A stretch of 64,000 nucleotides of DNA, taken from positions 1,399,001 through 1,463,000 of the forward strand of contig JAYKKM010000145.1 of assembly GCA_035772405.1 (NCBI GenBank). Reading direction: 5' to 3'. The position numbers and the translations under genes are program-made. The DNA comes from Chrysogorgia sp. JL179-B06 (lineage: Eukaryota; Cnidaria; Anthozoa; Scleralcyonacea; Chrysogorgiidae). Below, one piece after another: positions 34,290-44,995 of the stretch (its first letter is position 1; each line of letters starts with the position of its first letter). The notes beneath the pieces are model-generated. The model made no database searches, was not told the origin of the DNA, and saw only the letters and a list, made by a program, of their open reading frames with translations.

Positions 34290-34665
34290 GTATTTAGATG
34301 TTTATTAAAACGCTTCTTCTGCCCTCCCACTGAACTCTGTAGCTAGGAAATTTGGATGACGGGCGTTTAGATGACGTGATGGGCCCATCGAAGCTGACGG
34401 TTGGACTCTTCTGCGAATCGCAGTGTAAAGGACGCTATCCGACCACCGGAGACGGAGGATTCGCTGGAGGCTGTGGATGTGAAAGGCTTGAAGACACTTG
34501 ATATGCTTGCGGTATGGCACGCAGGCAGGCTTCGCTTCCATAGAGGAGGGTGGAGATGCAGATAGCGTTGTAGACTGCTGCCTACAGATGGCGAGGTCAC
34601 AGTTGAGGAACACTCTGTTTGAAAGGCGGCCAAATGCATCAGATTGATACAGCTTGACGTTTTTC
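34290..34665 (-). pseudogene. LINE reverse-transcriptase C-terminal fragment
   Basis: Across two phases the minus strand reads DAFGRLSNRVFLN, AVYNAICISTLLYGSEAC and KCLQAFHIHSLQRILRLRW, the usual end of LINE open frame 2. A phase change lies between ACL and YRKHIK near 34510. It is a dead 3' scrap; the clade (RTE- or CR1-like) is not settled. Confidence 0.65.
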
Positions 34666-34890
34666 AAGTTTCGAATTTAAGTATAGAATTTTTCCACACC
34701 TTGTTTCCGTGAGTTTCTACTTGTACCTATAGTATTTTGTGCAGTCACTATCTATCGACCATTAGTAAATACTGATCATAGCTGGCCGACATTTGTTGTT
34801 GCTGATCGAAATATGCATATAGAATTGCTTTTATGGTCAAGGACGTTTGTAGTTAAGGAACTTTATAGTAGAAAAATATTTACTAAAACA

Positions 34891-34995
34891 ATTAGATAAC
34901 TCGCCCTCGTTTTCTATGAGCGATAGTTAACTCTGACTTCCTCGTCGTTAACTATCAGCTCATACAGAAAACTCAGGCTCGTGTTCGTTATCTAA
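34891..34995. repeat. Hairpin MITE
   Basis: Inverted arms ATTAGATAAC...GTTATCTAAT with further pairing (GATAGTTAAC and GTTAACTATC) toward the centre. Confidence 0.65.
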
Positions 34996-34997
34996 TT

Positions 34998-35112
34998 AAG
35001 AAATAAAAAACGTGTCGCTTGTGATTATCGAGTTATAATGGCACGAGAGATGCGTGTAAAACACGAGGCGATAGCCGAGTGTTTTACTAACTTCCCGAGT
35101 TTTTTATTTCTT
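34998..35112. repeat. Hairpin MITE
   Basis: Inverted arms AAGAAATAAAAAAC and GTTTTTTATTTCTT, with the paired inner blocks GTAAAACAC and GTGTTTTAC. It is adjacent to the previous hairpin. Confidence 0.6.
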
Positions 35113-35459
35113 TTATAAAAGAACACCATTATTATTAACAATAAAGCCATGAAAAATGTAGATTTACCTATTATAAGAGGCGTTGTTATGTGCGTTGCTA
35201 GGAAGCCTTTATTGAAAACACGTGATGAAAACTGTTGTGTTAATACCTTGATTAGCCTTGTATCCAGGTATTCTTTGACTTCCTTTTGTGATTTAAACTA
35301 CTTAAAATCCGTCAAAAACGACAAAATCTACGCGAAGAATCACGTCAGCTTATGTTTATTGAGTTATAATGCACGGTTTTTGAGCTCAGAAACCAATCAG
35401 ATGGCGTGTTCTCGCTCATTTACGTGCGGTTATTTTATAATTGTTAAATAATAAAAATG

Positions 35460-35533
35460 TAGGAGTAAACTTGGTAAATGCCGCATTTACTCAATTTTGA
35501 ATAAGTAAATGCAGCATTTACCATGTTTACTCC
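35460..35533. repeat. Small inverted repeat
   Basis: GGAGTAAAC-TGGTAAATGC pairs with GCATTTACCA-GTTTACTCC around a 30-base loop. Confidence 0.55.
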
Positions 35534-35629
35534 AAAACTAAATGCGACATTTCAATAAATTTGCTCCATATTTGCGTAGTTGTAAATTTGAGTAAATCCA
35601 TTTTTTCGTGCAGTGATAATAAATATAAT

Positions 35630-35722
35630 TAACAATTATACCATGAGCTCGAGTCGTATATGAGCTTGTGGCTATTAGTTCATATACGACGTCACGAGAG
35701 CGAATAGTATAATTGTTTTATT
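35630..35722. repeat. Hairpin MITE
   Basis: Arms AACAATTATA...CGTATATGA and TCATATACG...TATAATTGTT, with a loop near 35675. Confidence 0.55.
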
Positions 35723-35779
35723 ATATAGCCAAACACTTAGTCAGTTTCAGCTCTTTTCGGCCTAAAAAAACATGCCGCC

Positions 35780-35890
35780 ACCTTGTTTTTTTTCCACTGC
35801 TAGGATATGAGGTAGTATAGTAGCCAAGTAGTAGATGAGCCAATCAAATTGCGAGATAGCTCATATCCTATTATAAGTAACTACTTTATA
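35780..35890. repeat. Imperfect inverted repeat
   Basis: AGGATATGAG near 35811 pairs with CTCATATCCT near 35861. A MITE-like hairpin with poorly defined ends. Confidence 0.35.
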
Positions 35891-36035
35891 TAATAATAAT
35901 AAATATTAGAACTTTAATAAATATGATTTCGCTCATGTTTTACTCAATATAATGATTTTTGTGAAAATATTATGGAGTTGGGCTTTGGTATTTATCGTAA
36001 GATTATAATTGTTAATTAGATAACGAGTAGTTTAA

Positions 36036-36597
36036 CCATGGATAATAAAAAGACTGGATGGGAAACTAGCTAACGTCAGCGTGAAAACATAGTTGAAAAT
36101 CGTGATATCACGAAGATGTCACGAGTATGGAGATTTTGCTGAGTTTCTCTTTGACTTCTCCATATTTTCGTATTCAGGTAGCTATATTGAGATTCCAAAA
36201 AGTTTCATGGTCTCACAAATCTACCTAAGCCACGACTAAGTGTTCGAGGTAAATGTTGTTCGTCTTTGTTTCAGCTGTTTTCTTTTTGTTGTGAAGAAAC
36301 TTGCGTCGCAAAAACTACCGTTGTTTTAGTTGAAATTTGCGACGCGTTTTTGGAACTTTTCGCCTAAAATGAGTAATGGTAGTCGGATATTCCATCGTAA
36401 AGTGGCATTGTTATATTTTTTGGTAGTTTGACTATCATTTTTAGCTGTATTATTGCTAAAAGTTGCGATTTATGGAGATTTTGTGACGTCACGATATTCA
36501 GGTTTTCACGCGATCAACTGGTGCCTTAACCAATCAGCACGCTGGAAACGTCACATGTGATCTTAGTTTCCTATCCAGTCTTTCTACTATCCATGGT
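36036..36597. mobile_element. 562-bp TIR element with TTAA flanks
   Basis: Flanked by TTAA at 36032-36035 and 36598-36601. The ends are inverted repeats CCATGGATA-TA-AAAGACTGG-GGAAACTA of about 40 bp with small indels. TTAA is the piggyBac target. It has no coding sequence, so it would be a piggyBac-type MITE if the flanks are a true duplication. Confidence 0.55.
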
Positions 36598-36679
36598 TTA
36601 ACCAAGCAGATTTGCAGAATTTTCATTACACTACCAAGGTCCAGTATGTTTCTACCGATTACAATTATTTATTATATAT

Positions 36680-36790
36680 GAGCTTGGCTCATAAGCGGTC
36701 TTTATAACGCAGCTTTTCTGCAATCTGATTGGTTCTTGAGCGGTCTTTACAAACCGTTAAAGACCGGTCATTACGCAACCGCTGAAAATA
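36680..36790. repeat. Repeated GCGGTCTTTA segment
   Basis: GAGCTTGGCTCATAAGCGGTC and TTCTTGAGCGGTCTTTACA are related direct copies. Pairing with AAAGACCGGTC gives a loose hairpin. Confidence 0.35.
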
Positions 36791-36837
36791 TTTAAAAAAT
36801 TACGAAAACATTGAGGAAATGTGAGAAATTTAAAAGA

Positions 36838-37177
36838 GTCATATAATAAAAACCTTATTAACCTCGTTTGGTCTTTACGGCGAAATTATCCTGCCCTTAG
36901 TTATTTTGCATCATAAACAATGGAGGTATGGTCTGGAAACTCAACTAAAGTCTTTGTTCTATGTTTGTGTTCGTCTTTATGCAAATTTGTGCACGGTGAC
37001 GGTTAGTGAACACATTGTTTTTTTGGTATAATGAAGCAATCATCCAATAGCAACGTTTCAATGTTGCTGTAACAATGTTAACCGCTTTGAAGTTTACCGA
37101 GTTTTCAGACCATATCTTGATTGATAATTTTGCCGTAAAGACCTCCCGCTCGGTCAATAAGTGTTTTTATTATATGA
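36838..37177. mobile_element. TIR MITE of the ATATAATAAAAACC type
   Basis: The ends TCATATAATAAAAAC and GTTTTTATTATATGA are inverted, with inner GGTCTTTACGGC and GCCGTAAAGACC. About 340 bp, non-coding. Confidence 0.6.
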
Positions 37178-37333
37178 CAATGACGTAATTCTTCCATATA
37201 AGGGCGCGAGAACAGAACAAATACCAGGCCGTATTGCATGGTAAAATCCGTATTTCTCCTCTTCTATACCATATAACCGGTTTGAACAGAACAAAAATAC
37301 GGATTTTTTTGCGGCTTTAAACCAAAGCCTAAA

Positions 37334-37507
37334 ATGGCGGATGCGAACTGTCTTTTTAATTTTGAAAATGTAAGTACAGACATGAACGACGCCTTATTAT
37401 TTTCGTTAAACTCTGACGACTTTGACGATGAATTTCTCAAAGCAATGGACAGTTTAACAGAAACAACGTCTGACAACGTATCACAAACAAACGAGGAAAT
37501 GAAATAA
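37334..37507 (+). CDS. 57-residue acidic protein, function unknown
   Basis: A short complete frame, MADANCLFNFENVSTDMNDA, then LNSDDFDDEFLKAMDSL, ending NEEMK. About a quarter of residues are Asp or Glu. It lies between two MITE-type repeats and starts in an AAAATGG context. A GTAAGT inside (37372-37377) could instead be a splice donor, making this a first exon. It is too short for usual ORF cut-offs. It may be the N-terminal part of a transposon protein. Confidence 0.4.
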   Translation: MADANCLFNFENVSTDMNDALLFSLNSDDFDDEFLKAMDSLTETTSDNVSQTNEEMK

Positions 37508-37536
37508 ATACAAACTTATTCAATTTCTGCAAGTAG

Positions 37537-37672
37537 TCATATAATAAAAACCTCATTGAATGGTTTGGCATATAATACGGCCGGGAATTTTACTCGTTTC
37601 TCGCATTTTTACTTGAGAAACTCGTAAAATACCCGGCCGTATTATATGCCAAACCATTCAATAAGATCTATA
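37537..37672. repeat. Perfect hairpin MITE
   Basis: ATTGAATGGTTTGGCATATA... pairs with ...TATATGCCAAACCATTCAAT, inner CGAGAAACGAGT-like arms, loop near 37607. The left flank carries TCATATAATAAAAACC, as at 36838. Confidence 0.7.
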
Positions 37673-37734
37673 TATTGCAATTTTGAGTTAGGGAGTTGCA
37701 GTTTGGTAATCGTAATTGTTAATACTCAGGAAAG

Positions 37735-37778
37735 ATCCTGCAGAGCCCCAGAACCTGCAGAGCCCCAGAACATGCAGT
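37735..37778. repeat. Short tandem repeat
   Basis: CTGCAGAGCCCCAGAAC occurs twice plus a partial third copy. Confidence 0.7.
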
Positions 37779-38251
37779 AAATGTCTAAACACCAGTCTGA
37801 CACTAGCTCTAATTATTGCTTACGCAACTTCGCTCTGCCATCTGAGTTTGCGTGCAACCTTACAATTTTGAATCAGTGGAACATGGAGACAGTCACACAG
37901 AATGGAATTAAACACGCATGTATTGCTAGCACTTTGCCTTCTTCATAATTTTCAGAGTTAAAGTGATACGAGAGTTCTATAAGATCTTATAGATTCACGT
38001 TGAATGTAGCACACTAATTTCTTGCAGGCTCGTGCTCAAAATCCTGTACCCCACTTTTAAATACAATAAAACTAGCTATGCGTGCAGCATCCAAGTGATT
38101 ATAAGTTTGAGGATTTCATTGTAGATCGGAATATATTTTTGCAAATCGTAGGGACCTATATATACCTCCCCGCATCAGGGGGCCTGTTTAGTGAGATTCC
38201 TCTAGAGGGTCACAGGCATCAATCTACTAATATATTTTGAATCCGTTTTAG

Positions 38252-38498
38252 GTTGGATAAGCTCTCTTGCCCTTGGCAACATGTTCTTGTTTGCACCAAT
38301 GACATCCGCGCTATGCGAGAGATATGGATGCCGTCGAGTTGGGTTCATTGGGGGACTAGTGGCAGTGTCTGGGATGCTATCTTCCTCTTTTGTAACGCAA
38401 ATATACCCTCTTTACTTCACTTTTGGTATCCTGTACGGTGTTGGGACGTCCATGTGTTATTTTCCAACACTCCGTATGCTTCCGTATTGGTTTTCGAG
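38252..38498 (+). CDS. Monocarboxylate transporter-like gene, internal exon (TM2-TM5 region)
   Basis: Acceptor TTTTAG and donor AG|GTAAGA bound an 82-residue exon reading WISSLALGNMFLFAPMTSAL, then CERYGCRRVGFIGGLV and YGVGTSMCYFPTLRMLPYWF. Hydrophobic helices and the R-x-G-x-R type loop follow the SLC16/MCT plan, a 12-helix plasma-membrane carrier of monocarboxylates or related solutes with protons. The preceding exon, with the N-terminal signature and TM1, was not found in the window. Substrate cannot be predicted. The frame joins in phase to the exon at 39608. Confidence 0.85.
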
Positions 38499-39607
38499 GT
38501 AAGACGAAAATATGTATAAAAAAAACCCGTCATTGATTGTAGACGCCTTCTCTGCGTGTCTACCCTGGGAACGAGTCATATTCCCACGCATGCCGCGCAA
38601 TTTCCACGAGCTCCCGCGCAAAATGGCGGCCCTTTGTTCATGATTCTAATATTTTTGTGGGTACCGCGGTAAGCAGTTTCTTTCGAATGTTTACGAAGCA
38701 GGAAATCGTCGTCAAATACTCGCGCCTTTCGTGGGCCTGATGATATTCGCTTTTCCAGTCCATTAAGTATAGTTTTACTCGACGTAGCTAACTTACTATA
38801 TCTGTCTAGTAAATATAATATGCGGTACCCACATGTTCGTATCGCGAACCTATTTTTTCTGTATGTTGGCATTCGTGAGGGTTTATAAAATCGTCTTTGT
38901 ATTAAGTCAATCTTTGGACGCTGGTTTGTTTTCCAAAAGTGACATTTTTATCACTGTGCTGGTTATACGCCGTGCAGTTAATAGCCCAGAAATTAACGCG
39001 TTGAAACATCGCACGTGTGACGGGTACCATGACGCCTGGGTACTAAACACGTCACCGGCGTGTTTTCTTATAAACCAACTCTTGTGCTCACCCAAGAGTA
39101 AATAGTATTCCAAACTTCACTAAAATAAAACAAAAATATACAGTATTTTCTCGCCGTTTCACACTGGTATGACATCACATACCGGTATAGTACCAGGCTG
39201 ATAAAGGCTGAAAACTCGATCTTTCACAGACTATAAAAGCGAAACCGAGTAACCATTTCAATTCTTTCTTCGGTTTTGGATTGAACTTTTCGAATTCTAA
39301 CGAAAAATAGAATAACTTCAAAAGGAAAAGTTGTAATTATCGTTTGACTTTAGTACATTTGGTGATTTCTAAATTCACACCCTAGCTACTTAAAACGAAT
39401 TTCCCTGAAACCCTCGTTTTATTTTGTTCTGTAATCTATTCTTTGTATCTGCTGCCAAAATTGTCTTCCTCTCAAATACTTTTGATAACAATGAGCATTG
39501 TTAATTTAGCTTCACGTGATTTAATTGTGAAGTAGAGAGGTAAATATAAGTCTGCCTTCGCTTCGCTGTCAAAAGTTTATACATTTTTGAAAACTTTTTT
39601 TCTCCAG
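38499..39607. other. MCT intron
   Basis: About 1.1 kb. It contains a possible small TIR element (38655-38838, ends GTGGGTACCGC and GCGGTACCCAC). The remainder shows no supported gene. Confidence 0.5.
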
Positions 39608-39923
39608 GAACATGGCTTTGGCTTTTGGAATAGCAACAGCTGGAAGTGGCGTAGGAACTGTAGTCGTTGGCCCTCTTTTAGAGATGCTCATATCGACCTT
39701 AGGATGGCAAAACACAGCTCGTATTCTCTCTGGTCTTCTCCTCATCCCAACGCTGGCAGCCTTGGTGTACCGTGTGCCTCCACGTAATTCCTACCTCAAA
39801 GGAAATGAAAGACAACATACAAGGATCCTAGATATACGAGTTTTAAAAAACCGCGCTTTCGTATTTCTGTGTTTGGGAATGAGTGTGTTCCAGCTTGGCT
39901 ACCCAGTGCCGCTCATTCACTTG
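39608..39923 (+). CDS. MCT-like gene, exon for TM5-TM6 and start of the large loop
   Basis: Begins in phase with the previous exon to give SRNMALAFGIATAGSGVG, the second conserved MCT signature around TM5. It continues GTVVVGPLLEMLISTLGW and RILSGLLLIPTLAALV (TM6), a basic cytosolic loop (RVPPRNSYLKGNERQH), and TM7 starting FVFLCLGMSVFQLGYPVPLI. The donor is GTACGTGC. It ends in phase 0 and joins PRYAQDMN in the exon at 44626. Confidence 0.85.
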
Positions 39924-40329
39924 GTACGTGCGTGACTTCAGTAATCATCAGAATATGTAAATATGAGAGGGACTAGGGAGTTTGAGAGAATTCGTAATAT
40001 ATATGTAAACCCAAGCTGTAGGCGAGGTAAACCAAGCGGGCTAGCTGGGATACAGCTACCAGCAAACAAATTGCATGGAAACCAAGATTGACGTCAACCA
40101 CACGCCAGCCACACGCCAGCCCGGCAACTGTGTCAGATTGCCTTATGTAATAGTCAGGCGCTAAAGATGATTAAAAAATACTATAGAACGGTGGTAAACT
40201 ACCGAAGTCGCGTACATAAGAGGTATAACGTCTCTTATCCAGTCATCGTAAGAACGTGTTTGCAGCTTTCTGCAAGTGGATTATAGCATTAGATGCCATC
40301 CGTCACGGCTCCAAAACTATAGGTACTTA

Positions 40330-40634
40330 TAGTACGTATTCCATATAAGGAACAGTAAATATATTACCCTGACGAGCAAATAGCCCTAGTTACCAGGTAC
40401 TAACCCTATACCCAAATGACCGTAATCACTCTAACAGTAAGTGGTAAACACCTAAACCCTTCACAAAATCCTCACCCCATCGACTCCAAAGCTTAGTTGT
40501 ACCAACGTATAGACTAATGTATAACTATTGCGCAGAATGTAGGTCATAATGCTGCGTAGATCATATATAAGTTAGAGCAATGTATTTGCTCTCCCCAGGC
40601 TCTTCCTATATGACCTTATATGGAAAACGTACTA
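40330..40634. mobile_element. TIR MITE, about 305 bp
   Basis: The ends TAGTACGTATTCCATATAAG and CTTATATGG-AAACGTACTA are inverted, with a TA at each edge that could be the target duplication. Non-coding. Confidence 0.6.
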
Positions 40635-40892
40635 TACGTCCATATGCAAAATCAAGCTTGATTTGCATCCTGGGATAGCAAACATGGCTGCCGATCCAGG
40701 CCAGTAATCCAGGCCAGTGGACTCTATAAAGACTGGAATAATAACTCAGGGTTTTGAAGCCGTCATGGAGGCTGATATACTGTATGGGTATGCCCTAGTC
40801 CTTTTTTAGTTGACCATGTGACAGAGAAATTAAATTTGATGGAATATAGGTTGTAAAAAACATTAAGGCAAATATATATATATATATATATA

Positions 40893-40926
40893 TAGCAATA
40901 AATCTAAACTTGAAATAGAAATAGTG

Positions 40927-40983
<57 letters not shown>

Positions 40984-40990
40984 CGCTTAC
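40893..40990. repeat. Inverted flank and TA run left of Penelope pair 2
   Basis: GCAATAAATCTAAACTTGAA is followed by ATAGTGATAC and (TA)n. The same 35-bp sequence occurs inverted at 43979-44012 on the other side of the pair. Confidence 0.75.
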
Positions 40991-41002
40991 CTCAAAACTG
41001 GT

Positions 41003-41044
41003 CTGCTACAACTTGTTTCATCTGTAAAAGAATCTTCAGGCAGT
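41003..41044 (-). ncRNA. Hammerhead ribozyme motif, Penelope copy 3
   Basis: Minus strand: CTGC-CTGAAGA, stem II, GAAA-CAAGTTG-TA-GCAG, the same as the other copies. Located 30 bases upstream of the element's coding end. Confidence 0.6.
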
Positions 41045-41072
41045 GACAATATCGAAAGGGATGACCGCTTAT

Positions 41073-41577
41073 TTATAGGCTTTCTGCCGGAAAGTGGGGG
41101 CGTATGTGGGGGACAAAGCATGAGGTCATGGCTTTGTTTGCGTTGATTACGCGAAATTTATTACGATGACGACACTGTGAAATTATTTCCGCTCTTTTGT
41201 TGAGTAAACTATTCTTATTTTTTTCTTTTAAAATACAAAATTTTTCTTCTAAACATAAATTGCATCGTTTTGATCCTCCTGTGTACGAAATAGAATGTTT
41301 TAGAATTTGCCAATTAATACTGAAATCTTTATTGTTTTCTTTCAATGTCCAAATATATTTCGAAAGTTCGGTGTCATTTTCATGCTTTTTATGTTGAAAA
41401 GATTTAGTGTGGTTGGCCAATCGCTCTTTGAATGTGGTTGCAGTCATACCAATGTAGTGTTTTATTTCGTTTGTGATGTTTACTGTCACTGTTGCTTTGT
41501 ATACTATGTCTCTAGTCATGCATTGTTCTTGAAGCGGGCAAATGGTGTTCTCTCTACAACTGCAATTAGTAGCGTCC
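41073..41577 (-). pseudogene. Penelope-like element copy 3, GIY-YIG part only
   Basis: Reads from DATNCSCRENTICPLQEQC through HYIGMTATTFKERL to the natural end HFPAESL, nearly identical to copies 1 and 2. It is truncated at about 41577 by the head-to-head junction with copy 4; the residues before DATN come from the junction. No reverse transcriptase. Confidence 0.85.
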
Positions 41578-41655
41578 CACGTATACACGTATATTTGCAC
41601 CCGTATATCGGTTGTGCACTCTTGTTTACGTTATTCATTCCTATCTAACCTTAAA

Positions 41656-43327
41656 ATGCGGCAATTTCGATTTGACTATTCGCTAAAGAATATCCCTATA
41701 CCATCACAGGACGCTTATTTGAAGAATTTGATTGAAAAAGTGGAAAGTGTATTAAAACGTATGAGATGGAAAGCCAATTTCTTTCTTAAAAACAAAAATA
41801 GTGAGAACCAAAAGAACCATTTCGGCCTTGCGTCCAACAAAACACCTCCTTCGATTCCAGATATGAAACCTTTCGAAGACGAACTTATAAAACTAATCGA
41901 GAATGTACAATTCCGGCCATATAGGAACCAATTTCAGAAATCTTTGGCTAACGATTTAAAGAAAATTAATACGTCTCCCAACATTTTCATTTTTGCAGAC
42001 AAAACTCGGAATATTTATGAAACCCCGCCCGACATATACAACAATCTCTTACATGACAACATCACAAAAACATATAAGCATGGATCCGAGGACTCTATAG
42101 ATGAAATTGACTCAGAACTAAAAGACATTTCGAACAATTTAGGAATCGGCGACAGAATTGAAAAAATGAAAAAAACGCGAAGCATTTATATCTTTAAAAG
42201 ACCACAAAGAAAATTTCGAAAACAACCCAAAATGTCGATTAATTAACCCCGCCAAAAGCGAATCCGGAAAACTAAGCAAAGCTATTTTGGACAAAATTAA
42301 TTCTAATTTGAGACAAAAACTGAATTTAAATCAATGGAGAAATACAAAACAAGTTATTGAGTGGTTTGGCAATATAAAAGATAAGGACAGACACAGTTTC
42401 ATTTCATTTGACATTGTCGATTTCTATCCATCTATTTCTGAAAAACTATTGGACCAAGCTCTGTCCTGGGCTTCAAATTTGGCTACTATACCTCAAAACA
42501 ACATTTCAATAATAAAACACGCTAGAAAATCTCTCCTTTTCAATAGCGGAATTTCATGGATAAAAAAAGATAGCAAGAATTTGTTCGACGTTACCATGGG
42601 CAGTTTCGACGGCGCGGAAATTTGTGAGCTCGTAGGCCTTTTCATTTTAAACCACCTAAGTAAGAAATTTGGCAAAGAAAGCATCGGCCTATATAGAGAT
42701 GACGGTTTGGCTATCATAAAAAGTAAATCAGCACGTTTAGCAGACAAAACAAGAAAAGATCTCCACAAAATTTTCGAGCAATTTGACCTAAAAATCACCG
42801 CCGAATCAAATTTACGTATAGTAAACTTTTTAGATGTAACTTTCGACCTTAACAATGGAAACTATAGGCCCTATAGGAAGCCCAATGACGATCCGCTATA
42901 CATAAATATGCACTCTAACCATCCACCAAGCATAACAAGGCAACTACCTGCATCAATTAACAAACGCATTAAACTCCTTTCGTCAGATGAGCAAACTTTT
43001 CAGGAATCTGCACCCTTATATCAGAACGCGCTTAGGCACAGCAACTTTAATCATGAACTTAGCTACACTCATGATACACCGCAACGACCACGTAGGAATA
43101 GGCAACGCAATATCATTTGGTTCAACCCACCATTTAGCAATTTATGTTTAGAAGAAAAATTTTGTATTTTAAAAGAAAAAAATAAGAATAGTTTACTCAA
43201 CAAAAGAGCGGAAATAATTTCACAGTGTCGTCATCGTAATAAATTTCGCGTAATCAACGCAAACAAAGCCATGACCTCATGCTTTGTCCCCCACATACGC
43301 CCCCACTTTCCGGCAGAAAGCCTATAA
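41656..43327 (+). pseudogene. Penelope-like element copy 4 with near-complete reverse transcriptase
   Basis: The only copy with an N-terminal half. It starts MRQFRFDYSLKNIPIPSQ and runs to about 42175. There an A-run (TGAAAAAAACG) shifts phase and the reverse-transcriptase fingers (FISLKDHKENF, CRLINPAKSE) continue in the next frame. From 42287 the frame includes SFDIVDFYPSISEKLL (motif A), the LYRDDGLAI catalytic motif (near 42695) and FLDVTFDLNNGNYRPY. After WFNPPFS it jumps in frame to NLCLEEKFC, losing the Cys cluster and the GIY-YIG domain, and ends HFPAESL. So polymerase and endonuclease are on separate copies here. Confidence 0.85.
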
Positions 43328-43356
43328 ATAAGCGGTCATCCCTTTCGATATTGTCA

Positions 43357-43397
43357 CTGCCTGAAGATTCTTTTACAGATGAAACAAGTTGTAGCAG
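43357..43397 (+). ncRNA. Hammerhead ribozyme motif, Penelope copy 4
   Basis: CTGC (43357-43360), CTGAAGA (43361-43367), GAAA (43381-43384), CAA/TTG mini-helix, TA (43392-43393) and GCAG (43394-43397). Confidence 0.6.
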
Positions 43398-43487
43398 ACC
43401 AGTTTTGAGGTAAGCGAAAATCTATTATTTGCTCTAACTATATGTTGTTGAGCACTCTTTGCATTTCGTAGACCAAAACCTACACGT

Positions 43488-43510
43488 ATATATATATATA
43501 TATATATATC
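43488..43510. repeat. TA run at the end of Penelope copy 4
   Basis: A short (TA)n after ACCTACACG, the same end sequence as copy 2. Confidence 0.8.
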
Positions 43511-43822
43511 AAGTAAATAAAGAACTGAATTGTTTGCAATTGGCTAAGAGAGCTCAATACCTTAAGTGATAGAGCGGATACAGTTATAAACTTAAAAATG
43601 ATTGTTTGCTACTCCGAGTTTATATATATATTTAAAAAATCATTAATAATTCATGAGGAAAACACAAAGCAAAATCACCACCGTGTCGTATCTTTATATG
43701 TGATAAAGATTCATCCTAATTTACATAAACTTTAGCGGCTTTCATTTTCTCGGCTTAGACAACGTTATTTTTCAAAATTACTACGCCAACGAACTTACCA
43801 AATGCTGGTCGTTTTTTAAGCC

Positions 43823-43919
43823 ATTTAAAGCACTTGTAGGAGTGTTTTATCAGATATAAAACACTCGGCTGCGCCTCGTGTTTTATATCTGATAAAACAC
43901 TCCTACGCGTGCTTTAAAT
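43823..43919. repeat. Hairpin MITE
   Basis: ATTTAAAGCAC..AGGAGTGTTTTATC pairs with GATAAAACACTCCT..GTGCTTTAAAT around a GCTGCGCC-type loop. Confidence 0.7.
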
Positions 43920-43921
43920 AG

Positions 43922-43978
<57 letters not shown>

Positions 43979-44012
43979 GTATCACTATTTCAAGTTTAGA
44001 TTTATTGCGATT
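43920..44012. repeat. TA-rich run and inverted flank right of Penelope pair 2
   Basis: A TA/TG run ends in GTATCACTATTTCAAGTTTA then GATTTATTGC, the reverse complement of the flank at 40893. Confidence 0.75.
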
Positions 44013-44625
44013 TCACACGGTATGTAATTTCAATGGTGAAATATCCAGTAAAAGCAATAAATACAGGAAAGATTAACCCACAAACGAATATAAATAATCC
44101 AAGGTAACAACTTCTTTTTTGATCAACAAATTTGGGAAATATTGCATTTTGCCCTTTTAAAAAGCAACTTGGAAACAGCTTAGCTCCAAAAAAGTTGAAA
44201 ATTTTCCATCCTACGATTATTCCTTGCCACTCATGCATTACACACGAATCAACACGCGTGTTTTATGCCTACATTTCAGCCACCATTTTGGCTTCGTCCA
44301 TATACGGCTGGGTTAATGGAGTTGGCAGTGTCCTCACGATTAGCGTGATTTGGTAAAATCTACTGTTCGTCCATATAATTTTGTTTCGGGAAAAATAAGG
44401 AAAAAAAGAAAAACCGACCTACCCTACCAAATTTTTTTCAGCATGAAATAGAAAACCCAGGTATTTTTTTGGCCTAAGACGCTTTACGTTTTGAGCGAAG
44501 TTCCTTCGTTTAGTTTTGTATCATTATTTGGCTAAAAAATGTTTTGTCTCTGTTGATCACGCTTCGCTTCATGCTGAACTGTAATTTTGTAATTATATGA
44601 CTTTTCTTCTATTATTTACTTGCAG

Positions 44626-44995
44626 CCACGCTACGCACAAGATATGAATGTCTCTAGCAAGAACTCCTCGTTTCTTATTGGAATAATGGCCATCGTATCG
44701 ACATTCAGTCGGATCTTCGTCGGTAAACTGTGCGACCATCCGCGTGTCAAACGCTTTTACTTATACCAAATGTCATTCCTGTTTATCGGCATAGCCGACA
44801 TGCTTGTTCCTCAAATCACCAACTTCGCGGGCTTTGTCGTGTACATGGTTTTCTTTGGGATCTTTGACGGATGCTTCACTGTATTAGTAGCCATTGTGGT
44901 CAGTGATGTTGTTGGGATTGACAAGGTTTCCCCTGGCATGGCTATTAAGTTTTTCTTCATGGCTACGACGATTTTTATTGGACCTCCTATCGCGG
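44626..44995 (+). CDS. MCT-like gene, exon for TM8-TM11
   Basis: Acceptor TTGCAG and donor G|GTAAGT. Reads PRYAQDMNVSSKNSSFLIGI, then STFSRIFVGKLCD, SFLFIGIADMLVPQITNFAG, YMVFFGIFDGCFTVLVAIVV and GMAIKFFFMATTIFIGPPIA. These are the C-terminal-half helices of an SLC16 carrier, with the conserved basic residue of TM8 in FSRIFVGKL. It ends one base into a Gly codon and joins GW in the exon at 51381. Confidence 0.85.

Larger units (their letters stand above)
39924..44625. other. MCT intron with Penelope pair and MITEs
   Basis: 4.7 kb. From left to right: a TIR MITE (40330-40634), a TA run, Penelope copies 3 and 4 head-to-head, another TA run, a hairpin MITE (43823-43919), and an inverted pair TTCAGCATGAA/TTCATGCTGAA (44438-44578). 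The rest (39960-40320 and 43990-44430) shows nothing supported. Confidence 0.6.

Noticed and set aside
38576..38872. 98-residue minus-strand frame in the MCT intron
   Set aside because: Overlaps a small TIR element and has no domain or splice support.
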